Positions 32,208 to 41,488 of a stretch of 64,000 bases of DNA are shown here, piece after piece (the first letter of the stretch is position 1; every line of letters begins with the position of its first letter). Origin of the DNA: Streptomyces sp. H27-H5 (GTDB lineage: Bacteria > Actinomycetota > Actinomycetes > Streptomycetales > Streptomycetaceae). Location of the stretch: NCBI RefSeq assembly GCF_026627505.1, contig NZ_JAPNLK010000028.1:1-64000 (forward strand). Reading direction: 5' to 3'. The notes beneath the pieces are model-generated. The model was given only the letters and a program-made list of their open reading frames with translations, did no database searches and was not told the DNA's origin. A program made the position numbers and the translations under genes.

Positions 32208-32969
32208 ATGAACGCACGTGGAAAGAAGATCGCCGTGGTGACCGGGGCGGGCTCCGGCATCGGCCGCTCCGTCGCCCTCGCCCTGGCGGGCGCCGGCTGG
32301 TCGGTGGCCGTGGCCGGCCGCCGCCCGGAGCCCCTGGAGGACACCGCGAAGGCGGCCGGCGCCGCCGCGGACGTGCTGTGCGTACCGACGGACGTCAGTG
32401 ACCCGGACGAGGTCGGCGCCCTCTTCGCGACGGTACGGGAGCGCCACGGACGGCTCGACCTGCTCTTCAACAACGCCGGCACCTTCGGCCCGGCAGGCGT
32501 CGCGCTGGAGGACATCACCCCCGAGGCCTGGCGGTCCGTCGTCGACGTCAACCTCACCGGATCCTTCCTCTGCGCCCAGGCCGCCTTCCGGGTGATGAAG
32601 GCCCAGGACCCGCAGGGCGGCCGGATCATCAACAACGGCTCCATCTCCGCGCACGTCCCGCGCCCGCACTCGATCGCCTACACCGCGACCAAGCACGCGA
32701 TGACCGGCCTGACGAAGTCGCTGTCGCTGGACGGCCGGCCGTACCGCATCGCGTGCGGCCAGATCGACATCGGCAATGCGGCCACCGAGATGACCGAGCG
32801 GATGCGGACCGGCATCCTCCAGGCCAACGGGCGACTCGAAGTGGAACCCGTGATGGACGCCGCCGACGTGGCCCGCACGGTCCTGCACATGGCCGAACTG
32901 CCCCTGGAGGCGAACGTGCAGTTCGCGACCGTCATGGCGACCGCCATGCCCTACATCGGACGCGGCTGA
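32208..32969 (+). CDS. SDR-family oxidoreductase
   Basis: A 253-residue classical SDR: VVTGAGSGIGRSVA, NNAGTFGPAG, catalytic Ser in NNGSISAHVPRP and YTATKHA (Tyr/Lys). The post-Tyr segment CGQIDIGNAATEMTERM is characteristic of a well-conserved actinobacterial subfamily. NAD(P) preference is unclear because the residue after strand 2 is in AGRRPEP (Arg, suggesting NADPH). The ATG is 8 nt after TACCCT (32194-32199), so the transcript may be leaderless. PhzF and GNAT genes follow at 68 and 6 nt spacing. Confidence 0.87.
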   Translation: MNARGKKIAVVTGAGSGIGRSVALALAGAGWSVAVAGRRPEPLEDTAKAAGAAADVLCVPTDVSDPDEVGALFATVRERHGRLDLLFNNAGTFGPAGVALEDITPEAWRSVVDVNLTGSFLCAQAAFRVMKAQDPQGGRIINNGSISAHVPRPHSIAYTATKHAMTGLTKSLSLDGRPYRIACGQIDIGNAATEMTERMRTGILQANGRLEVEPVMDAADVARTVLHMAELPLEANVQFATVMATAMPYIGRG

Positions 32970-33037
32970 CCCACCGCCACGACCACGCCGGGGGCGCATC
33001 CGGGAATGCGCACCCGCCCCCGGAAGTTGAGCCGATC

Positions 33038-33901
33038 ATGACGACCGAAGTGCTGCGCTACACGGCTTTCTCCGGCGACCCGGCGGGCGGCAACCCCGCC
33101 GGGGTCGTCCTCGACGCGACCGGCCTGGACGGGCCCGCGATGCTCGCGATCGCCGCCGGGCTCGGCTACAGCGAGACGGCCTTCCTCACCGACCCGCCCC
33201 AAGACCTCGGCGGCGAACCCGGCCGCGCCTTCACCGTGCGGTACTTCAGCCCCAAGGCGGAAGTACCGTTCTGCGGGCACGCCACCGTGGCCACCGCCGT
33301 CGCCCTGGCCGAGCGGATCGGACCCGGCGAGCTGCTGTTCGCCACCCCGGCCGGCACCGTCCCCGTCTCGGTCACCGCCGAGCCGGACGAGGGCCTGCGC
33401 GCCACCCTGACCAGCGTCGCACCGCACGTCGAGGAGATCGCCGACGCCGACCTCGCCGAGGCGCTGGCCGCACTGGACTGGCCGGCGACCGACCTGGACC
33501 CCGCACTCCTGCCCAGGATCGCCTACGCCGGCGCCCGCCACCTGGTGATCGGCGCCGGCACCCGCGCCCGACTCGCCGACCTCTCCTACGACTTCGCCCG
33601 CCTGGAAGCCCTGATGCGGCGCCTGGACCTCACCACGGTCCAGCTCGTCTACCGGGAGAGCCCGACCGTCTTCCACGTACGAGACCCCTTCCCGGTCGGC
33701 GGCGTCGTCGAGGACCCCGCCACGGGAGCCGCCGCGGCCGCCTTCGGCGCGTACGCCCGCGAGGCCGGCCTCGTCCCGGAGCAGGCGCTCCTCACCCTCC
33801 ACCAAGGCGAGGACATGGGCCGCCCCGGGATCCTCACCGTCGAACTGCGCCCCGGCGACCCCCGGGTGCGGGTGGGCGGCACCGGGGTGCGGATCGCGTA
33901 G
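33038..33901 (+). CDS. PhzF-family isomerase/epimerase
   Basis: A 287-residue PhzF-like protein with the two-fold diaminopimelate-epimerase-like architecture: FSGDPAGGNPAGVVLD at the start, GYSETAFL (general acid/base Glu), FSPKAEVPFCGHATVA and DPFPVGGVVEDPATGAAAAA. True PhzF isomerises a phenazine precursor; most homologues have unknown substrates, and no other phenazine genes are here. The gene is followed by a GNAT gene 6 nt downstream, so the pair is co-transcribed. Confidence 0.88.
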   Translation: MTTEVLRYTAFSGDPAGGNPAGVVLDATGLDGPAMLAIAAGLGYSETAFLTDPPQDLGGEPGRAFTVRYFSPKAEVPFCGHATVATAVALAERIGPGELLFATPAGTVPVSVTAEPDEGLRATLTSVAPHVEEIADADLAEALAALDWPATDLDPALLPRIAYAGARHLVIGAGTRARLADLSYDFARLEALMRRLDLTTVQLVYRESPTVFHVRDPFPVGGVVEDPATGAAAAAFGAYAREAGLVPEQALLTLHQGEDMGRPGILTVELRPGDPRVRVGGTGVRIA

Positions 33902-33907
33902 GGCCCC

Positions 33908-34468
33908 GTGCTGAGCGTCGAGACGTACGAGACGGCGCCCGCCCCGCTCGCCGAGCAGGTCCGGGCCCTGGAGGCGCGGGCCTGGCCGGGCGCCGGCGCG
34001 GACCACGACCCGGCCCTCGCGCCCCGAACGGTGCTGCTGGTCGACGGGACCGGCACGGTGGCCGCCTCACTGGCCCTGCTGCGCAAGGAGATCCACCTGC
34101 CCGGCCGGACCTGGCGGGCCGCCGGGCTCAGCGGGGTGGTGACCCGGCCGGAGCTGCGCGGGCGGGGCATCGGCGGGCGCCTGGTCGCGGCCGCCCGGGC
34201 CGAACTGGCCGCCGACCCGACGCTGGACCTCGTCCTGTTCAGCTGCGACCGACCGCTCGGCCCGTTCTACGAGGCGGCCGGCTTCGAACGGCTCCCGGGC
34301 ACGGTCCTGGTCGGCGGAACCCCCGCCGACCCCCTGGCCACCGACGCCCCCGGCTTCGACAAGACGGTCCTGGCGGCCTTCCTCGGCCCCGACCCGGAGC
34401 CGGCCCGTACGGCGTTCACCGGGATCCGGGTCCCGCTGTACCCGGGGACGATCGACCGCCTCTGGTGA
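33908..34468 (+). CDS. GNAT-family N-acetyltransferase
   Basis: A 186-residue acetyltransferase. Acetyl-CoA-binding motif A is VVTRPELRGRGIGGRLVAAA (RGRGIG, about 80-85), followed by strand 5 LDLVLFSCDRPLGPFYEAAGF. Substrate unknown. The GTG start is 6 nt after the PhzF stop, suggesting translational coupling. Converges with efeU at a 12-bp gap, with no clear hairpin. Confidence 0.85.
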   Translation: MLSVETYETAPAPLAEQVRALEARAWPGAGADHDPALAPRTVLLVDGTGTVAASLALLRKEIHLPGRTWRAAGLSGVVTRPELRGRGIGGRLVAAARAELAADPTLDLVLFSCDRPLGPFYEAAGFERLPGTVLVGGTPADPLATDAPGFDKTVLAAFLGPDPEPARTAFTGIRVPLYPGTIDRLW

Positions 34469-34480
34469 GCCGGCCCGGCG

Positions 34481-35371
34481 TCAGTCCCGGGCCCGGCCCG
34501 CGTCGTCGCCGCCCTGACCCTTCGACGAGGTCGCCGCGCCCGCCGCGGCCGTGGCCGGCGCCGACGGCCGACCGGAGCGCACCGGGACCAGGAACAGGGT
34601 CAGGACGACCAGCAGGTACAGCGCCCACACGACGAGCTGGAGCACCGTCGGGTCCGGCTGGAAGTTGAACGTCCCCTTCAACAGGGTGCCGTACCAGCTG
34701 TCCGGCGGGATCGTCTCGCTGATGTCGAAGGCCTTGTTCGACAGTCCGGGCAGGAAGTCCGCCTCCTGGAGGTCGTGGACCCCGTACGCGAGCACGCCCG
34801 CCGCGACCACGACCAGCAGACCACCGGTCCACTTGAAGAACTTGGCGAGATCGATGCGCAGCGCGCCCCGGTAGAACAGCCAGCCGAGCACGATCGACGT
34901 CGCGATGCCGAGCAGCACCCCGGTCAGCGGGCCCGCGCCGTCACCGGCGGCCTTCACCGAACGCCACACGAACAGCGAGGTCTCCAACCCCTCCCGGCCG
35001 ACGGCCAGGAACGCGGTGGCCACCAGCGCGCCCGTGCCCATCGCGAGGGCGGCGTCCAACTTCCCGTGCAGTTCGGCCTTCAGGTGCCGCGCGGTGCGCT
35101 TCATCCAGAAGACCATCCACGTCACCAGGCCCACGGCGACGATCGACAGGGAGCCGCCGATCGCCTCCTGCGCCTCGAACGTCAACTGGCGGGTGCCGAA
35201 CTCCAGGCCCGCGCCGAAGGCCAGGCTCAGCCCGGCGGCCAGCCCCACACCGAGCCACAGCGGCCCGAGCCTGTCCCTGTTCCCGGTCTTCACCAGGTAG
35301 GCGATGAGAATGCAGACGACCAGGCTGGCTTCCAGCCCCTCGCGCAGACCGATCAGATAATTGCTGAACAC
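34481..35371 (-). CDS. efeU: Iron permease, FTR1/EfeU family
   Basis: A 296-residue seven-TM permease of the EfeUOB ferrous iron system. Two REGLE iron-transfer motifs are present, in LIGLREGLEASLV near the N-terminus and in VGREGLETSLFV near residue 125. The membrane spans are evenly spaced up to YLLVVLTLFLVPV, with a hydrophilic tail. It is the last gene of the efeOBU operon, 27 nt after efeB. Confidence 0.93.
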   Translation of the reverse strand: MFSNYLIGLREGLEASLVVCILIAYLVKTGNRDRLGPLWLGVGLAAGLSLAFGAGLEFGTRQLTFEAQEAIGGSLSIVAVGLVTWMVFWMKRTARHLKAELHGKLDAALAMGTGALVATAFLAVGREGLETSLFVWRSVKAAGDGAGPLTGVLLGIATSIVLGWLFYRGALRIDLAKFFKWTGGLLVVVAAGVLAYGVHDLQEADFLPGLSNKAFDISETIPPDSWYGTLLKGTFNFQPDPTVLQLVVWALYLLVVLTLFLVPVRSGRPSAPATAAAGAATSSKGQGGDDAGRARD

Positions 35372-35398
35372 GTGGATCCTCCTACGCGCCTACGGGAA

Positions 35399-36730
35399 CT
35401 ACGCGAACAGCGTCCGACCCCACCAGTCGTCCTTGTCACGGACGCCCGGCGGGACGGCGAAGACGGCCGAACCCACGTGCTGGATGTATTCGTTGAGCGA
35501 GTCTTTCCGGGCCAGCTCCCGCTGGATCGGCACGAACCCCTTGCGGACGTCCCGCTGGTACGCCAGGAAGAACAGTCCGGCGTCGAGCCGGCCCAGCCCG
35601 TCCGTGCCGTCGGTGAAGGAGTAGCCGCGGCGCAGGATCGTCGCGCCGCCGTTGGTGTCCGGGTGCGCGAGGCGGACGTGCGCGTCCGGCTTCATCGCCT
35701 TCAGGAACGGCTCGTCGCGCTCCTTGGACTTGCCGACGGGCGCGCCCTCGCCCTTGTCACGGCCGATGATGTCCTCCTGCTCCCGCAGGGAGGTGCGGTC
35801 CCAGGTCTCGATGTGCATCCGGATGCGCCGGGCGACCAGGTACGAACCGCCGGCCATCCAGTCGGAACCGTCGGAGGCGCTCGCCCAGACGAACTTCTCC
35901 AACGCCTCCCGGTCCGTGCCCGAGACGTTCCGGGTGCCGTCCTTGAAGCCCATCATGTTGCGCGGGGTCTGCGCGTCCGGGGTCGTCGAGGAGGTCTTGC
36001 CGAAGCCGAGCTGCGACCAGCGCATCGCGATCCTGCCGAAGCCGATCCGGGCGAGCTGGCGAATGGCGTGCACCGCGACCTGCGGATCGTCGGCGCAGGC
36101 CTGCACGCACAGGTCGCCGCCGGAGCGGGCCGCGTCCAGGTTGTCGCCCGGGAACAGCTCCAGGTCCACCAGGGCGGCCGGACGCCTGCCCTCCAGCCCG
36201 AACCGGTCCTTCGCGAAGAGCCCCGGCCCGAAGCCGACGGTCAGGGTGAGCCGCGAGGCCTTCAGACCCAGCGCCTCGCCCGTGTCGTCCGGCGGAGCCT
36301 CCGGCAGACCGCCGAAACCGCCCTCGCCGACCGGGAGTCCGGCCGTCATCAACCGGGCCGCCAGCGTCCACTCCTTGAGGAGCGCGACGAGTTCGGCCCG
36401 GTCCTTCGTCGTCACGTCGAAGGCGGCGAAGTGCAGACGGTCCTGGACCGCGGTCGCGATCCCGGCCTGGTGCTCGCCGTGGAACGGCACGGCCGCCCCC
36501 GTCGAGCCGGCCGGCACCACGTCCGGGTCACCGCCGAACACCGCGACCGCACCGCCGGTCGCCGCGGCGCCGAGCGCCAGCCCGGCGCCGCCCCAGCCGA
36601 GCACGGCGCGCCGCGACGGCGCGGCCCGCCGGCCCCCGGCCGGCGCGCCGACCTCCGGGCCGTCGGCGCTCGGGCCGTCGATGGGCTGCGGCTCCGGCGT
36701 TCCCGCCGGCTGCGACGTCGACTTCGTCAT
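35399..36730 (-). CDS. efeB: Dye-decolorising-type heme peroxidase EfeB (Tat exported)
   Basis: A 443-residue Dyp peroxidase. A twin-arginine signal occurs at about 36-65 (SRRAVLGWGGAGLALG). The DyP motif GFKDGTRN (catalytic Asp) is near 265, and the proximal heme His lies in the MRIHIET-like segment RMHIETWDRTSL. RGYSFTDG completes the heme pocket. EfeB is thought to oxidise ferrous iron or handle heme for EfeU import. The ATG at 36730 lies 35 nt after efeO. Confidence 0.93.
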   Translation of the reverse strand: MTKSTSQPAGTPEPQPIDGPSADGPEVGAPAGGRRAAPSRRAVLGWGGAGLALGAAATGGAVAVFGGDPDVVPAGSTGAAVPFHGEHQAGIATAVQDRLHFAAFDVTTKDRAELVALLKEWTLAARLMTAGLPVGEGGFGGLPEAPPDDTGEALGLKASRLTLTVGFGPGLFAKDRFGLEGRRPAALVDLELFPGDNLDAARSGGDLCVQACADDPQVAVHAIRQLARIGFGRIAMRWSQLGFGKTSSTTPDAQTPRNMMGFKDGTRNVSGTDREALEKFVWASASDGSDWMAGGSYLVARRIRMHIETWDRTSLREQEDIIGRDKGEGAPVGKSKERDEPFLKAMKPDAHVRLAHPDTNGGATILRRGYSFTDGTDGLGRLDAGLFFLAYQRDVRKGFVPIQRELARKDSLNEYIQHVGSAVFAVPPGVRDKDDWWGRTLFA

Positions 36731-36765
36731 CCTCGTACTCCCGTCCTCTCCGTTCTTCTCCCGGG

Positions 36766-37905
36766 TTACTTCGCGACCGCGGCGGCCAGCTTCGAGAGCG
36801 GCTCGGCCAGCGCGTTGACCGCGTCCGAGAGCTCCTTGCGCTCCGCCTCGCCGACCTTGTCGTACGAGACGAAGTCGTAGCCCGTCTTGTCGGCGCGGTA
36901 CTTGTCCAGCAGCGTGTTCAGCGCGGCGAACCGGGTGTCCAGGGTCTTCGCGAGCTCCGGGTCGTTCTTCGAGGCGACCGGCTTCAGCAGCTGGTAGGCC
37001 TTCTCCGCGCCCTCGACGTTCGCCTTGAAGTCGACCAGGTCGGTGTGGCTGAAGAACTCCTCCTCGCCCGTCACCTTGCCGGTGGCGACCTCGTCCAGGA
37101 GCTCCTTGGCGCCGTTCGCCATCGAGGTCGGGGTGATCTCGGCCGTGCCGACCTTCTTCTGCCACACGGTGAGGTCGGCCATCAGGGTGTCCGCGAGCTT
37201 CTTCTCCGGCTCGCCGAGCTTGCCGTCCTTGAACACGGCCTTCTCCAGCGTGTGCCAGCCGGTCCACTCCTGGTTGGCCTCCAGGTCGGCCTCGCGGAGG
37301 TCAACCTTCGGGTCCAGGTCGCCGAAGGACTCGGCGACGGGCTCGGTGCGCTCCCAGCCGATGCGCGAGACGGCGTACGCCTTCTTCGCGGCCTCGACGT
37401 CGCCGGCCTTGACCGCGTCCGCGAAGGCCTGCGCCTTGGGGAGGGTCTCGTCGGCCTGCGCCTGCACGTACTTGCGGTACCCGGCGACCGCGGCGTCCAT
37501 CTCCGGGCTGCGCTTGGCGGCGGCGCCGCCGCCGGTGGCCTTGACCGCCTGGCGGATGCCGTCGCCCTTCATGCCGGGCTTGCAGGCGATCTCGTAGTCG
37601 CCCGCCTTGATCTCGGCGGTGATGGAGGCCTTGGTGCCGGGGCCGATGTTCTCGCGCTCGGCGACGATCCGGTCGTCGGGGAAGAGGACGTAGACCTCGG
37701 TGACCTTGGAGCCCTTGTTCTCGACGTCGACGGTGATCTTGCCGGCGGGGAACTCCTTCTTGGAGACCTCGCAGGCGCTGTCCGAGGCGGCGACCTTGAT
37801 CGCGCCGTCGCCGCCGGTGTCGCCCTTCTCCGCGCAACCCGTGACGGCGGTGAGCGCGGCCACGACGGCGGCCGCGGCGAGAACGGTGAGGCGAGCGGGT
37901 CGCAT
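36766..37905 (-). CDS. efeO: Iron-binding lipoprotein EfeO (cupredoxin + M75 peptidase-like)
   Basis: A 379-residue lipoprotein. The signal peptide ends in a lipobox VTGC. An N-terminal cupredoxin-like domain (~35-125) precedes the EfeO/M75 imelysin domain (~135-379) with the HxxE motif in WTGWHTLEKAVF. Supplies iron to EfeU in the periplasm-equivalent space. First gene of efeOBU and preceded by an iron box at 37948-37966. Confidence 0.93.
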   Translation of the reverse strand: MRPARLTVLAAAAVVAALTAVTGCAEKGDTGGDGAIKVAASDSACEVSKKEFPAGKITVDVENKGSKVTEVYVLFPDDRIVAERENIGPGTKASITAEIKAGDYEIACKPGMKGDGIRQAVKATGGGAAAKRSPEMDAAVAGYRKYVQAQADETLPKAQAFADAVKAGDVEAAKKAYAVSRIGWERTEPVAESFGDLDPKVDLREADLEANQEWTGWHTLEKAVFKDGKLGEPEKKLADTLMADLTVWQKKVGTAEITPTSMANGAKELLDEVATGKVTGEEEFFSHTDLVDFKANVEGAEKAYQLLKPVASKNDPELAKTLDTRFAALNTLLDKYRADKTGYDFVSYDKVGEAERKELSDAVNALAEPLSKLAAAVAK

Positions 37906-37947
37906 GGAGGCTCCTGGCGAGGTAAGGGCTGGTGAGGCGGACCTAAC

Positions 37948-37966
37948 TTAACCGAGGCTTACCTCA
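37948..37966 (-). promoter_or_regulatory. Iron box (DmdR/IdeR-type) of the efe operon
   Basis: TTAACCGAGGCTTACCTCA matches the 19-bp DtxR-family consensus TTAGGTTAGGCTAACCTAA at 13 of 19 positions, 43-61 bp upstream of efeO. Iron-loaded DmdR would repress. The rest of the 255-bp gap between efeO and hmuV contains no other feature I recognise. Confidence 0.7.
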
Positions 37967-38160
37967 CTCATACCCGACAGTCCAGTGATACAGATCTCAC
38001 CTTTCCCTGCCGGACACGAGGCCGTCACGGCCTTTCCATGACGACCCCATGGTCGGGTCAAGCCGAGGTCAAACCCGGCTCCTCGTTCCGCCCGACGGAA
38101 CGCGTCGGCCCGGCCGCCCGCACGGCCCGTGATCATCGCCGGCCGGCCGGGGCGGGCGGC

Positions 38161-38697
38161 TCAGCCGCGGATCGGGACCACGAGCGGCGCCCCGCCGCGC
38201 GGGTGCGGGAGCACCTCCACCGGCTGCCGGTAGACCCGGCTCAGCAGGCCGCCCTCGAACACCTCGGTCGCGGCCATGGCCCGGGCCACCGCCTCCTCGT
38301 CGTCCTCCTCCAGCGGGGTGCCGGCCCAGGGCGCGCGGCCCATCCGTACGACGTCCTCCACCGGGAAGGGGAAGGACAGCGCGGCCGACTGGGGGAGCAC
38401 CGAGCGGCGCAGCGCCAGATCGGGCGCCGACCAGTCGCCCACCGGGCGCCCGTCGATCCGTACGGTCCCCGAGGCGGCCGGCAGGTCGGCGCAGAGCGCG
38501 GCCAGCAGTGTGGACTTGCCCGCGCCGTTCGGTCCGACCAGGGCCAGCACCTCGCCGGCCCGGGCGCTCAGGTCGATGCCGGCGAGCACCTCGCGCTGCC
38601 CGAGGCGCGCGTGCAGGTCCACGGCCTCGGCGCACGGCGTGCCGGGTGCGGGCCGGACGGGGATGCTCCGTCGGGTCCGGCGGAAGAGGGTGATCAC
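38161..38697 (-). pseudogene. hmuV: Heme ABC transporter ATPase HmuV, internally deleted
   Basis: The GTG at 38697 begins a normal HmuV. Walker A GPNGAGKST is near residue 55 and the Q-loop VLPQSAALSFPFPVED near 100. At residue ~146 the sequence jumps from MAATEV directly to FEGGLLSRVYRQP, the last 30 residues. The signature LSGGE, Walker B, D-loop and switch His are all gone, so the 178-residue product (normal ~270) cannot hydrolyse ATP. The deletion is in frame. The start overlaps the permease stop by GTGA. Recombination between short repeats around GAGGT is possible. Confidence 0.85.
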
Positions 38698-39845
38698 GCC
38701 CAGCCTCCCTGCTTGCGGCGGGTCCGGCGCAACAGCCAGAAGAAGAACGGGCTGCCGATGAGCGCGGTCAGCACGCCCAACGGGAGTTCGGCGGGCTGCG
38801 CGAGCGTCCGCGCGGCCAGGTCGCCTGCGACCAGGACCACGGCGCCGGCGAGGGCGCTGCCCGGGACGAGGAAGCGGTGACCGGGGCCGTTCGCCATCCG
38901 CAGCAGGTGCGGGACGAGCAGGCCGACGAAGGTGATGATGCCCGCCACCACGACGGCCGCCGCCGTCAGCAGCGCGACGACCAGGATCAGGGCCAGACGC
39001 AGCCGTTCCACGTCCACGCCGAGGTGCCGGGCCGGTCGCTCGCCCAGGGCCGGCAGGTCGAGCTTGCGGGCGTGGAACGGGGCGACGAGCAGGCCGGCGA
39101 GCGCGCAGGGCAGGACGGCGAGCACCTCGGGCCAGGTGGCCTGGGCGAGGGAGCCGAGCTGCCAGAAGGTGATCTGGTTGACCTGGCCGCTGTCCGCGAA
39201 GAAGACGAACAGGCCGATCAGGGCGCCCGCGAAGGCGTTGACGGCGATGCCGGTCAGGATCAGCGTGACGACCTCGGTCCTGCCGCCGTTGCGGGACAGC
39301 AGGTAGACGGCGGCGACCGTGATCAGACCCGCCACGAAGGCGCAGGCGGTGACGGTCCAGTTCCCGAGGAAGGTCAGACCCAGTCCGATCGCGGCGACCG
39401 CGCCGACGGCGGCGCCCGCCGAGATGCCGATGACGCCCGGTTCGGCGAGCGGGTTGCCGAACACGCCCTGCATCAGGGCGCCGGCGCAGCCGAGGCTGGA
39501 TCCGACCAGCAGGGCGAGCACGACGCGGGGCAGCCGTACGTTCCACAGCACGCTCTCGCCGACCCGGTCGAGGGCGGCCCCGCCGAGGCCCACGCGGTGC
39601 TGCACGGAGGCGAGTACGTCCCCGACGGGAATCCGGTAGGCGCCCACGCCCGCGGAGACCAGCGCCAGCACGACCAGCGTCACGACCAGGGCGAGGGTCA
39701 GGATCAGGGCGCTGGGCCGGGTGCGGGCAGGACCCTTCAAGGGCGCGGCGGGCGCGGTGGGCGCCGAGGGCACTGCGGGGGTCGGGGGCGTCGCGGGCGG
39801 CGCCGTGGAGCCGCCGGCGCGCGGGGGCTCGTGGGAGACGGTCAC
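38694..39845 (-). CDS. hmuU: Heme/iron ABC transporter permease (FecCD family)
   Basis: A 383-residue permease with about ten TM spans after a Pro/Ala-rich cytoplasmic N-terminus of ~45 residues. FecCD features are intact: LPRVVLALLVGSSLGCAGALMQ, NPLAEPGVIGISAGA (substrate gating region), and the ATPase-coupling loop ending in FVGLLVPHLLRM. It appears complete although the flanking substrate-binding and ATPase genes are broken; probably it no longer has working partners unless supplied from elsewhere. Confidence 0.88.
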   Translation of the reverse strand: MTVSHEPPRAGGSTAPPATPPTPAVPSAPTAPAAPLKGPARTRPSALILTLALVVTLVVLALVSAGVGAYRIPVGDVLASVQHRVGLGGAALDRVGESVLWNVRLPRVVLALLVGSSLGCAGALMQGVFGNPLAEPGVIGISAGAAVGAVAAIGLGLTFLGNWTVTACAFVAGLITVAAVYLLSRNGGRTEVVTLILTGIAVNAFAGALIGLFVFFADSGQVNQITFWQLGSLAQATWPEVLAVLPCALAGLLVAPFHARKLDLPALGERPARHLGVDVERLRLALILVVALLTAAAVVVAGIITFVGLLVPHLLRMANGPGHRFLVPGSALAGAVVLVAGDLAARTLAQPAELPLGVLTALIGSPFFFWLLRRTRRKQGGWA

Positions 39846-39846
39846 A

Positions 39847-40400
39847 TCAGGCCTTGCCGTAGAGCTGGGAGGTCAGGGAGGCGAGGACCTGGTCGGTGCG
39901 GGGGCCGTAGTTGAGGAGCACCCCGTCGTCGACGGAGACCACGCGGCGATCCGGTCGGCGGCGCGCCGGCCGAGTCGGGTACCGGCGTCCTTGACGCCCA
40001 GCGCGCCGGCGATGGTGTCGATCCGCTTCCGTACGTCGTCCAGCGTCTTGGCGGGGGCGACGACCAGCAGCGGGATGCCCGCGTCGCGGATCTGCCCGAT
40101 CGCCTCGGCGGGGCCGGTGGTGGTCTCGGCGATCACCAGCGTGGGGCGCAGCGACAACACGCCCTCGGCGGACACGTCGTGTGCTCGTGTCACCACCGGC
40201 AGCTTGGCGGCCTGTTCGAAGGTGGCGGTGATGTCCCGGGCGACGACCCGGTCGCCGAGCCCCAGGGTGTGGACGATCTCGTTGAGGCTGCCGGTGAGCG
40301 GGACCACGCGGTCCGCCGAGGTGATGGTCACCGAGGTGCCGTCCGCCGAGGGCACGGTCACCGGGAGGGCGGGCGTCGGTGACGGGGTGAGGGGTTCCAC
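39847..40400 (-). pseudogene. hmuT: Heme ABC transporter substrate-binding protein HmuT, truncated and frameshifted
   Basis: The fragment starts mid-protein with VEPLTPSPTPALPV and reads through the N-terminal lobe (DRVVPLTGSLNEIVHTLG, DVSAEGVLSLRPTLVIAET). There is no signal peptide or lipobox: the 5' end was lost at about 40400. Near 39950 the frame changes and reads VVSVDDGVLLNYGPRTDQVL to the stop at 39847, the last ~27 residues. About 100-120 residues of the C-terminal lobe are missing. Nonfunctional. The 5' break joins directly to the surface protein tail on the other strand. Confidence 0.82.
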
Positions 40401-40704
40401 CCCCGTCCACCAGGACGGCTACGCGCCCGGTGACCGGATCGACGACGTCAACCTCACCGTGTCCGTGGACAAGGACGTCACCGCCCCCGACGCCACCGGC
40501 GGTTCGACCTCGGGCGGTACCGGCACCACCGGCGGTACGGGCACGGGCGGCGGCGGCACCGTCGGCGGGAGCGCGGGCGGCAACCTCGCCTCCACCGGCG
40601 CCGAGATCCCGGCCGGAGCCCTGCTCGGAGCCTCCGGCGCGGTCATCGCGGCCGGCGCCGGCGCGGTCCTCATCGCCCGCAGGCGGCGCATGACCCAGGG
40701 CTGA
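40401..40704 (+). pseudogene. LAXTG-anchored surface protein, C-terminal remnant
   Basis: In the plus strand from ~40401 a coding stretch reads YAPGDRIDDVNLTVSVDKDV, a Gly/Thr-rich wall-spanning spacer, then NLASTGAEIPAG, a hydrophobic segment and the basic tail ARRRRMTQG. LASTG followed by a TM segment and Arg cluster is a class E sortase signal of the LAXTG type used in Streptomyces. No start codon with RBS or signal peptide lies upstream; the frame runs into hmuT antisense sequence. The gene is therefore a remnant, perhaps of a heme-receptor (HtaA-like) protein, judging from its place. Confidence 0.7.
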
Positions 40705-40723
40705 GCCGTGCTTGAATGCCCGC

Positions 40724-41380
40724 GTGAACGATCTCGACGTGCTCAGGGTCTTCTGCGCGGGCGACGGCCGGTACGGCAACCTGCTCGGAGTCGTCCGCGA
40801 CGGCCGCATCTGCCCCGACGACGCGTCCCGGCAGGCGCTGGCCGCCGAACTCGGCTACAGCGAGACGGTGTTCGTCGACGACCCCGAACGCGGGGTCGTC
40901 GACATCCGTACCCCCGGCACACGGCTCGCCTTCGCCGGGCACCCGCTGGTCGGCCTCGCCTGGCTGCTCGACATCGAGGAACTCCAGCCGCCGGTCGGCT
41001 CCGTCTGGGCCCGCGACGACGGCGAGTTCACCTGGATCACCGCCCGCCCCGAATGGGTCGAGGGCAAGCGCACCGAGCAGTACGCGTCCGCCGCCGAGGT
41101 CGAGGAGCTGCCCGCCCCGCCGCCGGGCGAGGGCTGGTTGTACGCCTGGGCGTGGGAGGACGAGACCGCGGGCCGGATCCGGGCCCGCGGGTTTCCGCGC
41201 CGCCCCGACGGCGCCGTCGTCGAGGACGAGGCCACCGGCTCGGCCGCGATCCTGCTCACGGCCGAGCTGAACCGCGCCCTGAACATCACCCAGGGCGCCG
41301 GCTCCCAACTCCTCACCGCGCCCGGCCCGGACGGCACGGTCGAGATCGGCGGACGCGTGCGCTTCGCCCCCGGGAACTGA
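40724..41380 (+). CDS. PhzF-like protein, short form
   Basis: A 218-residue PhzF/diaminopimelate-epimerase-like protein: LDVLRVFCAGDGRYGNLLGV, GYSETVFVDD, GTRLAFAGHPLVGLAW and VVEDEATGSAAILL. The cores match PhzF but the protein is about 65 residues shorter than the copy at 33038, lacking part of the second lobe, as is normal for this actinobacterial subgroup. Substrate unknown. The GTG at 40724 is 6 nt after TTGAAT (40712-40717), so leaderless initiation is possible. Confidence 0.78.
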   Translation: MNDLDVLRVFCAGDGRYGNLLGVVRDGRICPDDASRQALAAELGYSETVFVDDPERGVVDIRTPGTRLAFAGHPLVGLAWLLDIEELQPPVGSVWARDDGEFTWITARPEWVEGKRTEQYASAAEVEELPAPPPGEGWLYAWAWEDETAGRIRARGFPRRPDGAVVEDEATGSAAILLTAELNRALNITQGAGSQLLTAPGPDGTVEIGGRVRFAPGN

Positions 41381-41422
41381 GCACCCCGACCGACCCGGTC
41401 GAGTGCCGCGGCGCCGGACACG

Positions 41423-41458
41423 GGCAAGGGGCGGCCCCCGGCGGGGCCGCCCCTTGCC
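41423..41458. terminator. Bidirectional hairpin terminator
   Basis: A perfect 16-bp stem GGCAAGGGGCGGCCCC with its complement and a 4-nt loop between the convergent PhzF-like and heme oxygenase genes. Confidence 0.8.
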
Positions 41459-41488
41459 TCTCGTGCACCGGTCGGTCCCGGACGTCGC

